From Tritrichomonas foetus (taxonomy: Eukaryota > Parabasalia > Tritrichomonadida > Tritrichomonadidae), in NCBI GenBank assembly GCA_001839685.1, contig MLAK01001024.1, forward strand, positions 13,611 to 37,034: a stretch of 23,424 nucleotides of DNA, given 5' to 3'. Positions 8,460 to 17,462 of the stretch are shown here, in pieces. The position numbers were made by a program, and so were the translations under genes. Positions within the stretch are counted from its first letter, which is position 1; each line of letters opens with the position of its first letter. The notes under the pieces were generated by a model, which saw only the letters and a program-made list of their open reading frames with translations, had not been told where the DNA came from and made no database searches.

Positions 8460-11111
8460 ATGTTTCAACCCACGATTTTCATTCGAGTTCCAGAGGAAAT
8501 GGCCCAGATCATTGCCCAAACAATGGCCGAGACTTGCCCAAAGGAAATCACTGCAGTATTTAACGATACGCCTCAGATGGTTGTTCCATTTAAAGCGCAT
8601 ATAATCACCAATCAAGGACCGCAGAAATTAGATAGTATAGTCAACGCCCCGCACCTATTACTCTACTTCTTTACATGCGCCGAAAAAAATGATTTCATTA
8701 AAAGCGTCAAACCTAATTACATGAATTTCTACAAAGCCAACCGCCGCGACTACGCACCTATTTTTCCAGTCTACATCAACAATTCGAAAACAATCAAAGG
8801 AAAATCCATATTTTTCAATCAAGGAATATATTCGTTTCTACAGACCGAATTAGGAAATGTCCAAACCATCGAAATTAAAGCCAACGGAAAGCCAAAGAAG
8901 GAAAACTTCGATCACATATGGCCAGTATTTGTTTCAAGTATCGTTCAGTCAATCGCCACTCGAATTACGATATTGCGAAATCTGATAAACAAGCAACCAC
9001 TCTCAGTCGATACTTTTCGTCACAGCATCAGGCTTGCCATACTTTACGATCATGTTTCCTGCTATCAAAAAGTTATCGAAACAGCTGATGTTACAGATAA
9101 ACTTATCATCAAACATTATAAAATGTTCAAATTTGTTAATCCTCGCTCACTTAATTATCGGTTTGATTTTTGCATTGGCGCTGACTCCATCAGCACCCGC
9201 ATATTTTCTGAGGATCCGACCGAATACGATCTCAGGTTTCTTCTCTTAAAGCGAAGAATTCAGGCAATGGTTTGCTCTGAAGACACTATCGGCGCGATTG
9301 ATGCAGCTTTTACTTTCCTGCTCTCAGTGGCCGACCGAATTCGACGCGAGAAAAACATAAGCGAGTATGGATATTCTCTTTGGATGACCCAAGCATTAAA
9401 CGATCTGCAGCTCCAGTGTGCGAAAGAGAAAGAAATGGGGCACACCGTTCCAGTGAATCATTATACTGCCATTCTTGAGTGGTACACAAAAATACTTCCA
9501 CGCATGCACAAATTGTATATGAAGCGTGCAACAGCAAGTTCAAACGCCAGTTCGAGCTCCCCCATTTCGCCAAGCTTTTCAACCGATAATTCGCCCCTTT
9601 CAGCTCTTTCTGGTGAAACTGACGAACAATCATCTAAACCACTTCCTCAACCAGAGAAGCCAGAAAAACAAACGAGATCATCTTCAGTTAGAAAGAATTC
9701 TGGCGATTTTGCTCTCCTCGAAAAAATACTGAGTACAGATGAAAGATTCAACGAAGAAATGGAAAAGGGACTCTCTACTCTAATTAATCTTTATATGGGT
9801 TGTGGATATTCCCGTAACGCCGCTATTACAATGAATAAGATCAGACAATATCAAGAAGATTCATCACGCTACCTAACAGCATCTGCAATCACAATTACGA
9901 AAAAAGGATATTCCCATCTTTTCGACAATATTAGTGAAGAGCTCTTAAATAGCATTCCATTTGAAGAAAGAATCAGTTCATGTTGCAGGGTTCTCTCTGA
10001 CAAACGTTCACGCGACCGTGAAGTTGCAGCAAAAGTCCTGTCAAGTATTTTAACAGACCCTTCACCGAAAAAGATTCGTGTCTCAATGAATATTCCTCTC
10101 ACTCTTGAAATAGCTAATGATAGTGATTTTTCATGTGTAGAGACCGAACAAACAAACCTTAAAATCAAATTCAAATGTGAATTCCCTGGTGAAATTAAAG
10201 CTAAGAGAATACTAGTTGGAATGCAAAATTGGCGCTTCACAAAAATTATGTATTTTGAAGCCCAAGATGTAACAATTAGTGATGGTACTATCATTACAGT
10301 GTCAAACACATTTTGGAAAGCTGGCGCATACGTTTTATATAATGTGAAATTCATAAACGGCGAAAGTATTTTGAATATCATCCTTCCACCAACAAAGGAA
10401 CTCATCCATGTTGATCCCAGACCACTCCCCGTTGATTTCGAAATAGAAATGCCAGATTTCCTTCTTCCCCGTCGTTGGCAACTTGCATTATTACGTATAA
10501 CAGTCGCACGCCCAGTTGAAACTCTTGAATTCAAAGTGAATGGTCTTTCCTATCGACCAGCACCTCTTCGAAACAAAAACAAAGAAGTTGTTGAACCTGA
10601 AAACGGTCTCACCTATTCTAATGTTGATGCAGGAACACATGAATTGTATCTTCCTATTCAACCACTCGTTTCAGGATCCCTGAAAATCGAAGCATCTGCA
10701 AATAAGACTTCGGTATCACGTGAGGTGAGATACAAAGTATCAGAATTCCTTGAAATGAAGGTAATTTATCGCTTGGCAACAAAAGTGGCACAGTTGTCTG
10801 CTTCAGTCAAATCTAACAGTAATTTAACAATTACTGCAATCGATTTCTACGGGAAAGAAAACGAAAAAATCGAATGTGAAAGTATCGGACTTCCTGCAGT
10901 TGTTTCAAACTCAACAACAACAGCGTTGTTTATCCTCAAATCGGAACCAGAGGTGGCAAACGTGTGGGTTAAGCAAATGGGACTGAAGGAGTTCTCATTA
11001 AGATTGAACGTTGAACAATTAAATGATGAAGTTCTCATTAATCAAACAAAGGACGAACACATGATCCAGTCACCATTGACGACTATTGCACCAATCGGAT
11101 TTGCTCTTTAA
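8460..11111 (+). CDS. Probable TRAPPC10/Trs130-like TRAPP II subunit
   Basis: The predicted 883-residue protein resembles TRAPPC10/Trs130 in layout. Members of that family belong to the TRAPP II complex, which activates Rab GTPases at the late Golgi. The N-terminal third is an alpha/beta region with a YxPIFPVYINN strand and a SFLQTEL helix. A helical middle follows, containing FLLLKRRIQAMV and, after a Ser/Pro-rich low-complexity linker (about residues 355-420), EEMEKGLSTLINLYMGCGYSRNA. The latter matches the family's tetratricopeptide-like helix before the C-terminal beta-sandwich part. The last 350 residues are strand-rich, with a FWKAGAYVLYNVKF element of the kind seen in TRAPPC10/11 C-termini. 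No motif is fully diagnostic, so TRAPPC11 or another trafficking protein cannot be excluded. ATG 8460 was chosen over the upstream TTG because of the Inr at 8442. The family's usual length is longer (about 1,100-1,250). Confidence 0.6.
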   Translation: MFQPTIFIRVPEEMAQIIAQTMAETCPKEITAVFNDTPQMVVPFKAHIITNQGPQKLDSIVNAPHLLLYFFTCAEKNDFIKSVKPNYMNFYKANRRDYAPIFPVYINNSKTIKGKSIFFNQGIYSFLQTELGNVQTIEIKANGKPKKENFDHIWPVFVSSIVQSIATRITILRNLINKQPLSVDTFRHSIRLAILYDHVSCYQKVIETADVTDKLIIKHYKMFKFVNPRSLNYRFDFCIGADSISTRIFSEDPTEYDLRFLLLKRRIQAMVCSEDTIGAIDAAFTFLLSVADRIRREKNISEYGYSLWMTQALNDLQLQCAKEKEMGHTVPVNHYTAILEWYTKILPRMHKLYMKRATASSNASSSSPISPSFSTDNSPLSALSGETDEQSSKPLPQPEKPEKQTRSSSVRKNSGDFALLEKILSTDERFNEEMEKGLSTLINLYMGCGYSRNAAITMNKIRQYQEDSSRYLTASAITITKKGYSHLFDNISEELLNSIPFEERISSCCRVLSDKRSRDREVAAKVLSSILTDPSPKKIRVSMNIPLTLEIANDSDFSCVETEQTNLKIKFKCEFPGEIKAKRILVGMQNWRFTKIMYFEAQDVTISDGTIITVSNTFWKAGAYVLYNVKFINGESILNIILPPTKELIHVDPRPLPVDFEIEMPDFLLPRRWQLALLRITVARPVETLEFKVNGLSYRPAPLRNKNKEVVEPENGLTYSNVDAGTHELYLPIQPLVSGSLKIEASANKTSVSREVRYKVSEFLEMKVIYRLATKVAQLSASVKSNSNLTITAIDFYGKENEKIECESIGLPAVVSNSTTTALFILKSEPEVANVWVKQMGLKEFSLRLNVEQLNDEVLINQTKDEHMIQSPLTTIAPIGFAL

Positions 11112-11398
11112 GGCATCGGCCTGAAGTTGAATACAGTGTTAAATGTAAATGAAACGATTATAATTTTCTTTTTTAGTTTTGTTGTTTGTGTTCTTTTTAA
11201 AGTACATTATATTTTTTCATGGTTGATTTATGGTGAGCTACATCATTACAATAAAAATACCAATAAAGAGCTCCATAGTCCAGTTTAAATAATAAATAAT
11301 TACTAAACGAATAATGTGACAAGTATTGTTCGACATGATTTAACTATTGAGTTAAACAAAGAATAAAATAAAAGAGGAAAGAAAGAAAGTCAAATATA
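11112..11398. other. Tail-to-tail intergenic gap
   Basis: This gap of about 290 bp lies between the plus-strand TRAPP-like gene and the left arm of the inverted repeat. Both flanking genes end here, so it should hold two 3'UTRs. The sequence is A/T-rich with purine runs near 11370-11390. No structured element seen. Confidence 0.5.
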
Positions 11399-11472
11399 TG
11401 GAAATCACATCTTTATTAATATTACAAAATAAGGAAGATTTGATGAAATTAGTATGAGAATTAATATATGAA

Positions 11473-13677
11473 TTAATTTTCATTCGCTTGTTCTTCTTCT
11501 TCTTCATAATCTTCTTCTTCTTCTGGTTGAAATTCATTCATAAGTTCGGCTTGTTGTTCTGGTGGAAGTTGTGTACCAATAAAACAGCCTAAAAGTTGAA
11601 TAGGATCTTCGGGCATTTCACCAATTAAAAAGCAAAGACCNTCAGCTAAGGTTGGNGCAACTGTTGAAACAAGCCATTCACGTTGTGGTTTAGAAAATTT
11701 GGCAAGAAGACGTGTTTCTTCTTGTTCAATCTCTTCTTGTTGACGTTGAAGTTGTTCTTCTTTCTCACGTTTCTTGCGTTCTTCTGCTTCACGAATTTCT
11801 TTCTCCATCTTCAAAAGTCGTTCTTGTTTAAGACGTTTTTGACGATTTAATTCTTCGGTATCTCGAAGAACAAGTGATGGTGTTTTACCAAAATTATGTG
11901 CACGTCCAATAAATTTAGATAAACGAGGAACTAAATTATCATGATATTTTTCAACATTAATCGTTAAACCTCGAATATTTAAATGATCTAATGAATAAAA
12001 TAAATGACTATCATCATGTGGATTAGTATTTCGATATTGTTGTAATCGTGCTTCAAATTCTTCGGTATTACCAATTCCAAGCATCATAGATGGATCATGT
12101 TTAGCTCGTTCTCGTAAAAAAGAATCGTCACTTTCAAGTTCTAAAAAGATTTGTGGAAGATTTTCACCATCTGACCATAATGCTTCGGCAAAATCACCAT
12201 TAGATGGAATCCCATCTAAAACAAATCCTTGATTACGACATGGAATATCATTTAATTTCCATTTTAATAAATCTAATAATAAATTTGGGGAAATTTCACC
12301 ATTAATTTGTGATTGAAATTGATTCCAATAATTATGTTCATTCTTTTTAGCTTCGGAAACTAATGAATCAACTGTAACTAATGGAATAGAATATCGATAT
12401 GAAATACGTGATGAAACATATGTTTTACCTGAAAGTGGTGGACCACAAACTAAAATTCGAAGAGGTGAAATTCCTCGATGTTCAATAAATTCGTCTTTAA
12501 TGTTTTCAATAGATGAAACAAATCCTTCGGAATTCGTGGTTTTAACACGTCCTAATAATTCATTAACTGCAATAATATCACTGGTTAAATAATCAATTAA
12601 TTCTTCGGAAATCCATGGAATAGTTAATGCTTGATCAAGTTCATATTCGGTAATTTGACCATCGGAAAATGTTTTAGAAATACTTTCAATAATATCACGT
12701 AATCGACAATTGCCTTTATCAACTCCCATAACATATTTATCAATCATTTGACCTTGTAATGTACTAATAAGAAGTTGTGAAAGATCTCGAACATGAATCA
12801 TAGGAACAATATTATCACCTCGACCAATTAATGGAATGCCTCCTCGTGCTTCTCGAAGACCAAGTGATTCATTAAAGCGTTGACACCATGCAAATTTAAA
12901 TAATTGGAAAAGAAGTTCTTCACCATCTCCATATGGAATTCCACAACTTAAAACAAAAACATCAACAAGTGGATTCTCTCGACAAAGTTTTGTAGCTTGA
13001 AGTTCTGTTTCATATTGACGTTGAAAATTAGGATGTGGTTTACGTTTACGAAAATCATCACCTGTTAATGGTGGTGGTGGTGGTGTTTGTTGAAATTGAT
13101 TTTGTGTTGAATCTTTATCTTTATCTTTATCTTTATCTTTATCTTTATCTTTATCTTTATCTTTACTTTTGTCTTTTTCTTTGGAACTAGTTTCTTTAGA
13201 ATTTTCTTTATTGTCTTTAGAATTGTTTTCTTTAGAATTATTATGACTGTGATGATTGTGTGCGTCTGGTGATGTGGTGGAAGTTGCTGAAGTTGAGGAA
13301 CGTGAAGGCGAAGAAGTAAGAGCCCACGTCATTAATGTCGAAATAAGAATGATTTTAACATTAGTAGTAACTGATTCAAAGCGTGAAAATGCTTGAAGAG
13401 CTAAGTCTGGGTTTTCGCGAATGTCAAAAATAAATGTGTTACAAAGTGCAAATGCTTCATCAATAGAATTAACTTCTTCAAATTCTACTTCTGGTGTGAA
13501 ATCGGGCGCACAAAATGGACTTCGTGCTTTAGTATTTCCATAAACGGTGTAATGAGCGTCTTTCAGTGCTGAAACAAGATGACGACCAACATATGAATTT
13601 GCATGATGAACAAAAACGCTTAAATGTGAATTGTCATTTTCGTTTTCTTGAAGATTAAGTTCTGCTCCTCCTTCCAT
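11473..13677 (-). CDS. Adenylate kinase 7-type flagellar protein, left copy
   Basis: The 734-residue protein has the AK7 layout. Residues about 18-400 form an SDR/epimerase-like region (SVFVHHANSYVGRHLV; the first two glycines of the usual GxxGxxG are replaced). Within it are STLMTWA, FRKRKPHPNF, and NIVPMIHVRDL, all close to vertebrate AK7. The adenylate kinase domain begins with Walker A GPPLSGKT at 412-419 and continues with PCRNQGFVLDGIPS. A charged coiled coil leads to a Dpy-30-like tail at about 665-705 (PTLA-x-GL...MPEDPIQLL). AK7 proteins act in motile cilia and flagella, interconverting ATP, ADP and AMP near the axoneme. A Lys/Asp repeat insert (about residues 171-190) follows the TWA motif. 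The two unknown residues come from N bases: codon 674 is GCN, so Ala, and codon 679 is GAN, so Asp or Glu. No Inr was found upstream. Confidence 0.93.
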   Translation of the reverse strand: MEGGAELNLQENENDNSHLSVFVHHANSYVGRHLVSALKDAHYTVYGNTKARSPFCAPDFTPEVEFEEVNSIDEAFALCNTFIFDIRENPDLALQAFSRFESVTTNVKIILISTLMTWALTSSPSRSSTSATSTTSPDAHNHHSHNNSKENNSKDNKENSKETSSKEKDKSKDKDKDKDKDKDKDKDKDSTQNQFQQTPPPPPLTGDDFRKRKPHPNFQRQYETELQATKLCRENPLVDVFVLSCGIPYGDGEELLFQLFKFAWCQRFNESLGLREARGGIPLIGRGDNIVPMIHVRDLSQLLISTLQGQMIDKYVMGVDKGNCRLRDIIESISKTFSDGQITEYELDQALTIPWISEELIDYLTSDIIAVNELLGRVKTTNSEGFVSSIENIKDEFIEHRGISPLRILVCGPPLSGKTYVSSRISYRYSIPLVTVDSLVSEAKKNEHNYWNQFQSQINGEISPNLLLDLLKWKLNDIPCRNQGFVLDGIPSNGDFAEALWSDGENLPQIFLELESDDSFLRERAKHDPSMMLGIGNTEEFEARLQQYRNTNPHDDSHLFYSLDHLNIRGLTINVEKYHDNLVPRLSKFIGRAHNFGKTPSLVLRDTEELNRQKRLKQERLLKMEKEIREAEERKKREKEEQLQRQQEEIEQEETRLLAKFSKPQREWLVSTVXPTLAXGLCFLIGEMPEDPIQLLGCFIGTQLPPEQQAELMNEFQPEEEEDYEEEEEQANEN
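13111..13164. repeat. Hexamer microsatellite in AK7, left copy
   Basis: Nine copies of ATCTTT (AAAGAT on the coding strand) encode alternating Lys-Asp. The repeat is in frame, so copy-number changes would alter only the length of a charged loop. The right arm holds the same nine copies at 15771-15824. Confidence 0.9.
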
Positions 13678-13705
13678 TTTTCTCTTTTCTTGGATTTTTA
13701 TAACG

Positions 13706-13972
13706 GACTTTCAATTAAGTCATCACAAAAAGTTCCAAATATCAATTTTAAACGTATAAAAGAATTCTAACACAGCATTTCTTCTCAAAGTAAGTTATGA
13801 AGTTCCTTTGGAAGTAAATCGTATGATACATTTATTATGCAACCACTGTTCGGAATTATGTTTCAATATATAAAATTAATATTGACATTTGAAACGAAAG
13901 ATGCTCTATGTTTTCTGGAAATCATTTTCGTAATTAAGTCTTTAATATAAGAACTTATTTTAAATGTTGTAT
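13706..13972. other. Upstream region of left AK7 copy and of the tRNA
   Basis: This 267-bp A/T-rich stretch lies between the left arm and the tRNA-Ser gene. It should contain the promoter of the left AK7 copy beyond the 28 bp shared with the right copy. I see no TCA-Y-W initiator close to the ATG and nothing else recognisable. Confidence 0.4.
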
Positions 13973-14054
13973 GACACGATGGCCGAGTGGTTAAGGCGTG
14001 GGATTAGAGTCCCCATGGGTTTATCCCGCATCAGTTCGAATCTGGTTCGTGTCG
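13973..14054 (+). tRNA. tRNA-Ser (anticodon AGA)
   Basis: This 82-nt class II tRNA gene has no intron. The acceptor stem GACACGA pairs fully with TCGTGTC and ends in discriminator G73, as in eukaryotic tRNA-Ser. The D arm contains GCCGAGTGGTTAAGGC. The anticodon loop TTAGAGT (14004-14010) gives anticodon AGA at 14006-14008, reading serine UCU. The long variable arm has a GGG/CCC stem (14017-14027). The T arm is ATCAG-TTCGAAT-CTGGT. The A box TGGCCGAGTGG (13980-13990) matches consensus, and the B box AGTTCGAATCT (14033-14043) differs at its paired ends. The last anticodon-stem pair is A31-C39, a mismatch. CCA is not encoded, as expected. Leu is unlikely because of G73 and the five-pair register of the anticodon stem. 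Confidence 0.95.
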
Positions 14055-14061
14055 TTTTTTT
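14055..14061 (+). terminator. Pol III terminator of tRNA-Ser
   Basis: A run of seven T residues starts directly after the discriminator base, followed by a second T-run after one C. This is the standard Pol III stop signal and supports transcription of the tRNA from the plus strand. Confidence 0.85.
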
Positions 14062-14290
14062 CTTTTTTCTGGTTTTTAGTCGATCATTCACAGCCCTAAT
14101 CGACATATATCGGTATTTTTATACAAGTCACCTAACTTCTGCATTTTCCATCTGATACCTGTCCAATTAACACACCTTTATATTTCATTAATTATTACAC
14201 CGACAATTAAAACTCAATCACGAAAATCTTTTCACAAATTTACAGAATTTAATGACCATATATTTTCTCAAATAAATTTGAATATCAAAT

Positions 14291-14295
14291 TCATT
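14291..14295 (+). promoter_or_regulatory. Initiator (Inr) of the small coiled-coil gene
   Basis: TCATT matches TCA(+1)Y(T/A). The predicted +1 A is at 14293, only 8 nt before ATG 14301. The motif overlaps the in-frame TTG at 14295, so that codon cannot be the start if the Inr is real. Confidence 0.6.
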
Positions 14296-14300
14296 TGATC

Positions 14301-15005
14301 ATGATGAATAAGCATGATGGAATTCCCCTTCTTTGGGATCAATTGAAGCAACACATACAACCAGCAGAAGTCGATATGTATGCCCGCCGCATCGGTTTAG
14401 CCAGAATCACCCGCAATGAAGAAGCCAATAGCGAAAAAGAAACCCTCCTTCAAATGCAGAACGCAATCCAGTCCGACATAAACGAGGAAATAGACAGGAA
14501 AAACCCATCCCTTTTAAACACTTACCAAAGGCAAAGTGCGATCGAACGCGCCATCAAATTTCTCGATAGCCTGAGGCAGCAGGGCCATTTCGTCGACCCT
14601 GATAATCCGAACGACTCACAGATGATAAAATACCTCAAATATGCGAAAACAAAAAGACCCAATAGTTATCAGATATCTCAACAGAAACGGCCGCTCACCC
14701 CCCTCAGTCTCAAAAAGGAGATGGATTTGAATGAGTCAATAGCCGAGGTCCAAACCCTCATGGACGAAGAGTTTTCCCAGCTGACAAAAGAAATAAATGA
14801 AATTCGCGTCAAGCTCTTTTCAAGCTGCGACGAACTTCAAGAAGTCAAAAATTTGGAACTTCCTTCAACAGATTCAATTGAGGCCTTTAACAAAAAGTTG
14901 CAAACGCAGGAAGTCGTCGTTAAGCAAATGAGAAACAGCGCAAGGAAATCCTCGAGCGTGGCAAGACTCAGGGACGCTGTACACATGAATCGTGCGTGGG
15001 AGTGA
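14301..15005 (+). CDS. Small coiled-coil protein, unknown function
   Basis: I do not recognise this 234-residue protein. It is hydrophilic and mostly alpha-helical, rich in Gln, Glu, Lys and Arg. Helical stretches cover about residues 30-95 and 140-215; the latter includes a heptad-like MDEEFSQLTKEINEIRVKL. A Pro/Lys-rich break lies between them (about 115-135). No signal peptide, membrane segment or catalytic motif is visible. The start is ATG 14301, with another Met directly after it, chosen because of the Inr 8 nt upstream. It lies between the tRNA and the right AK7 arm, inside the spacer of the inverted repeat. Its codons are richer in C/G at third positions than those of AK7, which suggests normal expression. 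A structural or cytoskeletal role is a guess. Confidence 0.75.
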   Translation: MMNKHDGIPLLWDQLKQHIQPAEVDMYARRIGLARITRNEEANSEKETLLQMQNAIQSDINEEIDRKNPSLLNTYQRQSAIERAIKFLDSLRQQGHFVDPDNPNDSQMIKYLKYAKTKRPNSYQISQQKRPLTPLSLKKEMDLNESIAEVQTLMDEEFSQLTKEINEIRVKLFSSCDELQEVKNLELPSTDSIEAFNKKLQTQEVVVKQMRNSARKSSSVARLRDAVHMNRAWE

Positions 15006-15229
15006 ACATAACATATCATTTTTATGCTTTTTTCGAAAGTTCAAAATATATTTTGATGAAATCCAATTTTTCGTTTTTTTATGATCCACTTAGAATTGAT
15101 AATGTTTGTTTGAATTAAAAGGATTTATTTACATATTTATCTCTCTTTTATCTCTTTTACTATGAATTACTATGAATTATTTTGTTATTTGACCTTTATT
15201 TCACGTACTCTGTTTGATATGCAAAAATA
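15006..15229. other. Gap upstream of right AK7 arm
   Basis: This A/T-rich sequence has no similarity to the DNA upstream of the left AK7 copy. A short direct repeat, ACTATGAATT, occurs twice near 15159-15178. By chance the reading frame stays open from an ATG at 15162 into the AK7 frame, which would add 32 residues absent from the left copy. Confidence 0.45.
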
Positions 15230-15257
15230 CGTTATAAAAATCCAAGAAAAGAGAAAA

Positions 15258-17462
15258 ATGGAAGGAGGAGCAGAACTTAATCTTCAAGAAAACGAAAATG
15301 ACAATTCACATTTAAGCGTTTTTGTTCATCATGCAAATTCATATGTTGGTCGTCATCTTGTTTCAGCACTGAAAGACGCTCATTACACCGTTTATGGAAA
15401 TACTAAAGCACGAAGTCCATTTTGTGCGCCCGATTTCACACCAGAAGTAGAATTTGAAGAAGTTAATTCTATTGATGAAGCATTTGCACTTTGTAACACA
15501 TTTATTTTTGACATTCGCGAAAACCCAGACTTAGCTCTTCAAGCATTTTCACGCTTTGAATCAGTTACTACTAATGTTAAAATCATTCTTATTTCGACAT
15601 TAATGACGTGGGCTCTTACTTCTTCGCCTTCACGTTCCTCAACTTCAGCAACTTCCACCACATCACCAGACGCACACAATCATCACAGTCATAATAATTC
15701 TAAAGAAAACAATTCTAAAGACAATAAAGAAAATTCTAAAGAAACTAGTTCCAAAGAAAAAGACAAAAGTAAAGATAAAGATAAAGATAAAGATAAAGAT
15801 AAAGATAAAGATAAAGATAAAGATTCAACACAAAATCAATTTCAACAAACACCACCACCACCACCATTAACAGGTGATGATTTTCGTAAACGTAAACCAC
15901 ATCCTAATTTTCAACGTCAATATGAAACAGAACTTCAAGCTACAAAACTTTGTCGAGAGAATCCACTTGTTGATGTTTTTGTTTTAAGTTGTGGAATTCC
16001 ATATGGAGATGGTGAAGAACTTCTTTTCCAATTATTTAAATTTGCATGGTGTCAACGCTTTAATGAATCACTTGGTCTTCGAGAAGCACGAGGAGGCATT
16101 CCATTAATTGGTCGAGGTGATAATATTGTTCCTATGATTCATGTTCGAGATCTTTCACAACTTCTTATTAGTACATTACAAGGTCAAATGATTGATAAAT
16201 ATGTTATGGGAGTTGATAAAGGCAATTGTCGATTACGTGATATTATTGAAAGTATTTCTAAAACATTTTCCGATGGTCAAATTACCGAATATGAACTTGA
16301 TCAAGCATTAACTATTCCATGGATTTCCGAAGAATTAATTGATTATTTAACCAGTGATATTATTGCAGTTAATGAATTATTAGGACGTGTTAAAACCACG
16401 AATTCCGAAGGATTTGTTTCATCTATTGAAAACATTAAAGACGAATTTATTGAACATCGAGGAATTTCACCTCTTCGAATTTTAGTTTGTGGTCCACCAC
16501 TTTCAGGTAAAACATATGTTTCATCACGTATTTCATATCGATATTCTATTCCATTAGTTACAGTTGATTCATTAGTTTCCGAAGCTAAAAAGAATGAACA
16601 TAATTATTGGAATCAATTTCAATCACAAATTAATGGTGAAATTTCCCCAAATTTATTATTAGATTTATTAAAATGGAAATTAAATGATATTCCATGTCGT
16701 AATCAAGGATTTGTTTTAGATGGGATTCCATCTAATGGTGATTTTGCCGAAGCATTATGGTCAGATGGTGAAAATCTTCCACAAATCTTTTTAGAACTTG
16801 AAAGTGACGATTCTTTTTTACGAGAACGAGCTAAACATGATCCATCTATGATGCTTGGAATTGGTAATACCGAAGAATTTGAAGCACGATTACAACAATA
16901 TCGAAATACTAATCCACATGATGATAGTCATTTATTTTATTCATTAGATCATTTAAATATTCGAGGTTTAACGATTAATGTTGAAAAATATCATGATAAT
17001 TTAGTTCCTCGTTTATCTAAATTTATTGGACGTGCACATAATTTTGGTAAAACACCATCACTTGTTCTTCGAGATACCGAAGAATTAAATCGTCAAAAAC
17101 GTCTTAAACAAGAACGACTTTTGAAGATGGAGAAAGAAATTCGTGAAGCAGAAGAACGCAAGAAACGTGAGAAAGAAGAACAACTTCAACGTCAACAAGA
17201 AGAGATTGAACAAGAAGAAACACGTCTTCTTGCCAAATTTTCTAAACCACAACGTGAATGGCTTGTTTCAACAGTTGCNCCAACCTTAGCTGANGGTCTT
17301 TGCTTTTTAATTGGTGAAATGCCCGAAGATCCTATTCAACTTTTAGGCTGTTTTATTGGTACACAACTTCCACCAGAACAACAAGCCGAACTTATGAATG
17401 AATTTCAACCAGAAGAAGAAGAAGATTATGAAGAAGAAGAAGAACAAGCGAATGAAAATTAA
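15258..17462 (+). CDS. Adenylate kinase 7-type flagellar protein, right copy
   Basis: The predicted 734-residue protein is identical to the one encoded at 11473-13677, with the same two ambiguous codons, so the domain description given there applies. The start is ATG 15258, matching the left copy. The frame is open back to ATG 15162, but those 32 codons lie mainly outside the duplicated block and are probably not translated. The copy is intact, with no frameshift or premature stop. Whether it is expressed is uncertain, because only 28 bp of the other copy's upstream DNA came with it and no Inr is visible nearby. If the inverted repeat is an assembly error, only one of these two genes exists at this place. 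Confidence 0.85.
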   Translation: MEGGAELNLQENENDNSHLSVFVHHANSYVGRHLVSALKDAHYTVYGNTKARSPFCAPDFTPEVEFEEVNSIDEAFALCNTFIFDIRENPDLALQAFSRFESVTTNVKIILISTLMTWALTSSPSRSSTSATSTTSPDAHNHHSHNNSKENNSKDNKENSKETSSKEKDKSKDKDKDKDKDKDKDKDKDSTQNQFQQTPPPPPLTGDDFRKRKPHPNFQRQYETELQATKLCRENPLVDVFVLSCGIPYGDGEELLFQLFKFAWCQRFNESLGLREARGGIPLIGRGDNIVPMIHVRDLSQLLISTLQGQMIDKYVMGVDKGNCRLRDIIESISKTFSDGQITEYELDQALTIPWISEELIDYLTSDIIAVNELLGRVKTTNSEGFVSSIENIKDEFIEHRGISPLRILVCGPPLSGKTYVSSRISYRYSIPLVTVDSLVSEAKKNEHNYWNQFQSQINGEISPNLLLDLLKWKLNDIPCRNQGFVLDGIPSNGDFAEALWSDGENLPQIFLELESDDSFLRERAKHDPSMMLGIGNTEEFEARLQQYRNTNPHDDSHLFYSLDHLNIRGLTINVEKYHDNLVPRLSKFIGRAHNFGKTPSLVLRDTEELNRQKRLKQERLLKMEKEIREAEERKKREKEEQLQRQQEEIEQEETRLLAKFSKPQREWLVSTVXPTLAXGLCFLIGEMPEDPIQLLGCFIGTQLPPEQQAELMNEFQPEEEEDYEEEEEQANEN
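15771..15824. repeat. Hexamer microsatellite in AK7, right copy
   Basis: Nine in-frame copies of AAAGAT encode alternating Lys-Asp. The copy number equals that of the left arm. Such repeats change length quickly, so equality points to very recent copying, gene conversion or collapsed assembly. Confidence 0.9.

Larger units (their letters stand above)
11399..13705. repeat. Left arm of AK7 inverted duplication
   Basis: This 2,307-bp block is the reverse complement of 15230-17536; matching positions sum to 28935. The arm holds the whole AK7 gene, 28 bp upstream of its ATG and 74 bp after its stop. All stretches that I compared by eye were identical, including the nine-unit hexamer repeat, and the two encoded proteins are identical. 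The two ambiguous bases are mirrored (11641/17294 and 11656/17279). Identity stops abruptly at both ends. The spacer is 1,524 bp. Confidence 0.95.

Noticed and set aside
13964..14155. 63-codon plus-strand frame over the tRNA-Ser gene
   Set aside because: The tRNA structure, Pol III boxes and T-run explain the sequence; the frame is incidental.
15162..15257. 32-residue N-terminal extension of the right AK7 copy
   Set aside because: It lies mostly outside the duplicated block, is absent from the left copy (blocked there by an in-frame TGA), and has no similarity to AK7 N-termini.
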